This document shows, piece by piece, positions 32,009 to 33,792 of a stretch of 33,792 nucleotides of DNA. The position numbers and the translations under genes are program-made. The first letter of the stretch is position 1. Every line of letters starts with the position of its first letter. The notes beneath the pieces are model-generated. The model saw only the letters and a list, made by a program, of their open reading frames with translations, was not told the DNA's origin and did not search any database. The stretch is from an uncultured Alphaproteobacteria bacterium (lineage in GTDB: Bacteria > Pseudomonadota > Alphaproteobacteria > Rhodobacterales > Rhodobacteraceae). Location: positions 185,100 to 218,891 of the forward strand of contig CACBAM010000001.1 in NCBI GenBank assembly GCA_902537215.1. The letters are read 5' to 3'.

Positions 32009-32584
32009 TCATTGAAGCATAAAGGAAGTAAAATGGACATTCTCTATACCTCCAAATCCTTCTAAAGCTTCCAATTTTGTGTTCAGCTCAGCCGCAATAG
32101 CTTTTGCAAGTGCATCTCTCCCAGATTTACCTTCAATATCTTGTTCAGAAAATTCGCTCATTACAGCTAAAATGCTTGACCTCAGAGATAATTGATGATC
32201 CTCAACATTTGTTATAACGTTTTCATCATATTGGGTTGACACTCCAATACCAGCTTGTAAAAATTTTCTGGATCCTCTTAGATTTGTTGTGAAGTTACCT
32301 GGGAACTCGTAGTAAGTAGTTATAAATTTCTCAACCTCAGGAGCTTCCTTTTTTTGAGGCCCAGAATTAGCAGCTTCTTCTGCCGCTTTTGCCTCTTCAG
32401 CTTCCTTCATCTTTCTTTCGATTATTTCTTCTATCTCAGTAGATGGGTCAGCTGGTTTTCCTCCAAATAAAAAATATCCCGTTCCTATACCCAGTCCGAT
32501 CAATGCTATAGCACCCAAAGCCAGCATAATTATTCTCATTAGCCCGCCTTTTTTAGGCTCTTCTTCTTGTTCTTCCTCTGCCAT
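32009..32584 (-). CDS. fliL: Flagellar basal body-associated protein FliL
   Basis: FliL surrounds the stator and supports torque. The 191-residue protein has a very acidic start, one membrane helix (about 17-40, LALGAIALIGLGIGTGYFLF) and an acidic stalk. The periplasmic FliL domain has YYEFPGNFTTNLRGSRKFL, VITNVEDHQLSLRSSILAV and a conserved-looking closing VHFTSFMLQ. It starts 17 bases after the fliK stop. Confidence 0.93.
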   Translation of the reverse strand: MAEEEQEEEPKKGGLMRIIMLALGAIALIGLGIGTGYFLFGGKPADPSTEIEEIIERKMKEAEEAKAAEEAANSGPQKKEAPEVEKFITTYYEFPGNFTTNLRGSRKFLQAGIGVSTQYDENVITNVEDHQLSLRSSILAVMSEFSEQDIEGKSGRDALAKAIAAELNTKLEALEGFGGIENVHFTSFMLQ

Positions 32585-32601
32585 TTCGCCTGTCCTCTTA
32601 T

Positions 32602-33792
32602 TTAAGCTATAAGGTTAAGTCCTTCACTTTCACTATTTAATCCCATAGTGTTCTCTTTAGAATTTGAACCTTCTTCGATACTACTCTTTTTCTCTATTGA
32701 AGCAAGTTTATGGTCTTGCCCTTTCCCTTTTTGGTTGCTACCAAACTGTTGCGTAAGTGTTTGAAGTGATGCTAGCTTTAGTCCATAGGCTTCCATCATT
32801 TGTGAAAGTTTTTGTTCTGCTTCTCCGAGAAGTGCAGCTGCGCTAGCACTTTCAGCTACAATATTAATCTTTGTAACTGTGTCGTGAATGTTTATTGTCA
32901 CATTGAGCCGTCCCAGGCTTTTTGGTGTCATAGCAATTTCTAGCTGTTCGATTCCATCTAGTTTAGATTTTTCAATTTTTTCTATTAATTTATTCCCCCA
33001 AGTTCTCGACAACATATTTAAAGTTTGGAGTAATTTGTCATTATTTTCCTGGCTAAACATTGAAGGTTTTTGTGTGTTTGTAGGCTCAGAATTAGAGAGT
33101 GTGTCTAGCTTGTTAGCTGAAGTTATTGGCTGCGGCTGCCGCAAAAGAGTAGTTTCCGAATCTAGTTCCTTAGAGAAGGTGCCAATATTTGAATTTTGAT
33201 TTATAATATCTGTGTTCTTATTAAAGGCCTTGTTTGCCATATCACGTGCATGGTTTAATTCGTTATCCTGTTGTTGAGTGTTTTTTAGGCTTTTACGATC
33301 TGACAAATTATTTGCATCAACTTCTATTTTTAAGTCAGCGTTTTTTGAACTAATGGAAGTTTCCCTTTTGGCTTGAAATACATCGAAATCTTTGCTGTTT
33401 CTATCTATTGCGCTTGGAATACCTTTCAGCCGTGAACTCTGCTCGGTATTGGTACTAATGTCAGCATGATTTTGAGCCTTAACATTGACGTTGATTTTTT
33501 TTGCTAAAGTATTCTTTAAATGTTCGTTCAACTTTGTTCTTACTTTGTCCAAAACTAAGTCAAGATCTTGCCTTATATTTTGGTCATTCGGCTGCTTACT
33601 CATTAACTCTTTGAGTTTCTCGAGGAATTTCATAAGGTGAAGAAATTTTTCATTGGTAAAAATGGTAGCGTTTTCGGGATTTAAACTTAATTGAGCATCG
33701 GCATTGAACTTGATCTCTTCAAAAAAATTTTTTATTCGTAATTTAATATCTTCTAGTCTATCTTCGCTCAAATTTAAATTCGCGTCATTCAG
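32602..33792 (-). CDS. fliK: Flagellar hook-length control protein FliK, 5' end outside window
   Basis: FliK measures hook length and triggers the FlhB switch. The visible 396 codons include a long, polar, Asn- and Ser-rich middle and a C-terminal domain (about 230-330 of the visible part). That domain has IEQLEIAMTPKSLGRLNVTIN, the family core, then a polar tail. A TTG at 33771 could be read as the start, but the frame stays open to the window edge without a stop. The true start is therefore probably beyond it. It heads the visible part of the flagellar operon. Confidence 0.88.
   Translation of the reverse strand: MNDANLNLSEDRLEDIKLRIKNFFEEIKFNADAQLSLNPENATIFTNEKFLHLMKFLEKLKELMSKQPNDQNIRQDLDLVLDKVRTKLNEHLKNTLAKKINVNVKAQNHADISTNTEQSSRLKGIPSAIDRNSKDFDVFQAKRETSISSKNADLKIEVDANNLSDRKSLKNTQQQDNELNHARDMANKAFNKNTDIINQNSNIGTFSKELDSETTLLRQPQPITSANKLDTLSNSEPTNTQKPSMFSQENNDKLLQTLNMLSRTWGNKLIEKIEKSKLDGIEQLEIAMTPKSLGRLNVTINIHDTVTKINIVAESASAAALLGEAEQKLSQMMEAYGLKLASLQTLTQQFGSNQKGKGQDHKLASIEKKSSIEEGSNSKENTMGLNSESEGLNLIA

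Overview
The window is AT-rich and densely coded. It looks like the chromosome of a motile, probably marine alphaproteobacterium. Grounds for this are the thiamine-precursor salvage operon, a complete valine-degradation operon, a hisB-hisH-hisA-hisF-hisE block, a sodium-type (PomA/PomB-like) stator pair, and a fliK-to-flhB operon with sigma-54 promoters. A low-GC Rhodobacterales-like or SAR116-like lineage would fit, but I cannot place it from the sequence alone. No tRNA, rRNA, CRISPR array, insertion sequence or phage gene was seen, and no gene-free stretch exceeds 300 bases.

Region 1 (1-4200, minus strand) is a thiamine salvage and uptake operon, thiM-thiE-thiD-thiY-tenA-ABC ATPase (cut by the window edge). 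It is headed by a TPP riboswitch whose outer helix ends at the thiM start codon. Region 2 (4201-10885) holds a lone crotonase-family gene on the plus strand. Facing it is a minus-strand valine operon: mmsA, isobutyryl-CoA-type dehydrogenase, 3-hydroxyisobutyryl-CoA hydrolase, mmsB, then a nitronate monooxygenase-like gene. Region 3 (10886-11689) has an exported glutathione peroxidase followed by a 27-residue lipoprotein, and a 34-residue membrane microprotein.

Region 4 (11723-15663) is the histidine block, mostly overlapping genes on the minus strand. A psiE-like gene is coupled to the end of hisE, and a secreted DUF2147 gene sits on the opposite strand between hisH and hisA.

Region 5 (15779-25009) is a mixed motility neighbourhood: a membrane-anchored coiled-coil protein, an SltF-like lytic transglycosylase, two small unknown proteins, a voltage-gated K+ channel-like protein, rpoN, a small membrane protein, a DUF1566 protein, motA/pomA, motB/pomB and a sugar O-methyltransferase-like protein. 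Region 6 (25029-33792, minus strand) is the flagellar operon fliK(partial)-fliL-fliM-fliN-fliO-fliP-fliQ-fliR-flhB. It continues without a break into four uncharacterised genes.

The unifying signal is four sites with the exact sigma-54 architecture (GG, ten bases, GC). They lie immediately upstream of the transglycosylase, a 56-residue orphan, motA and fliO. The sigma-54 gene itself lies among them. This points to a sigma-54-driven flagellar regulon and links several unknown genes to motility.
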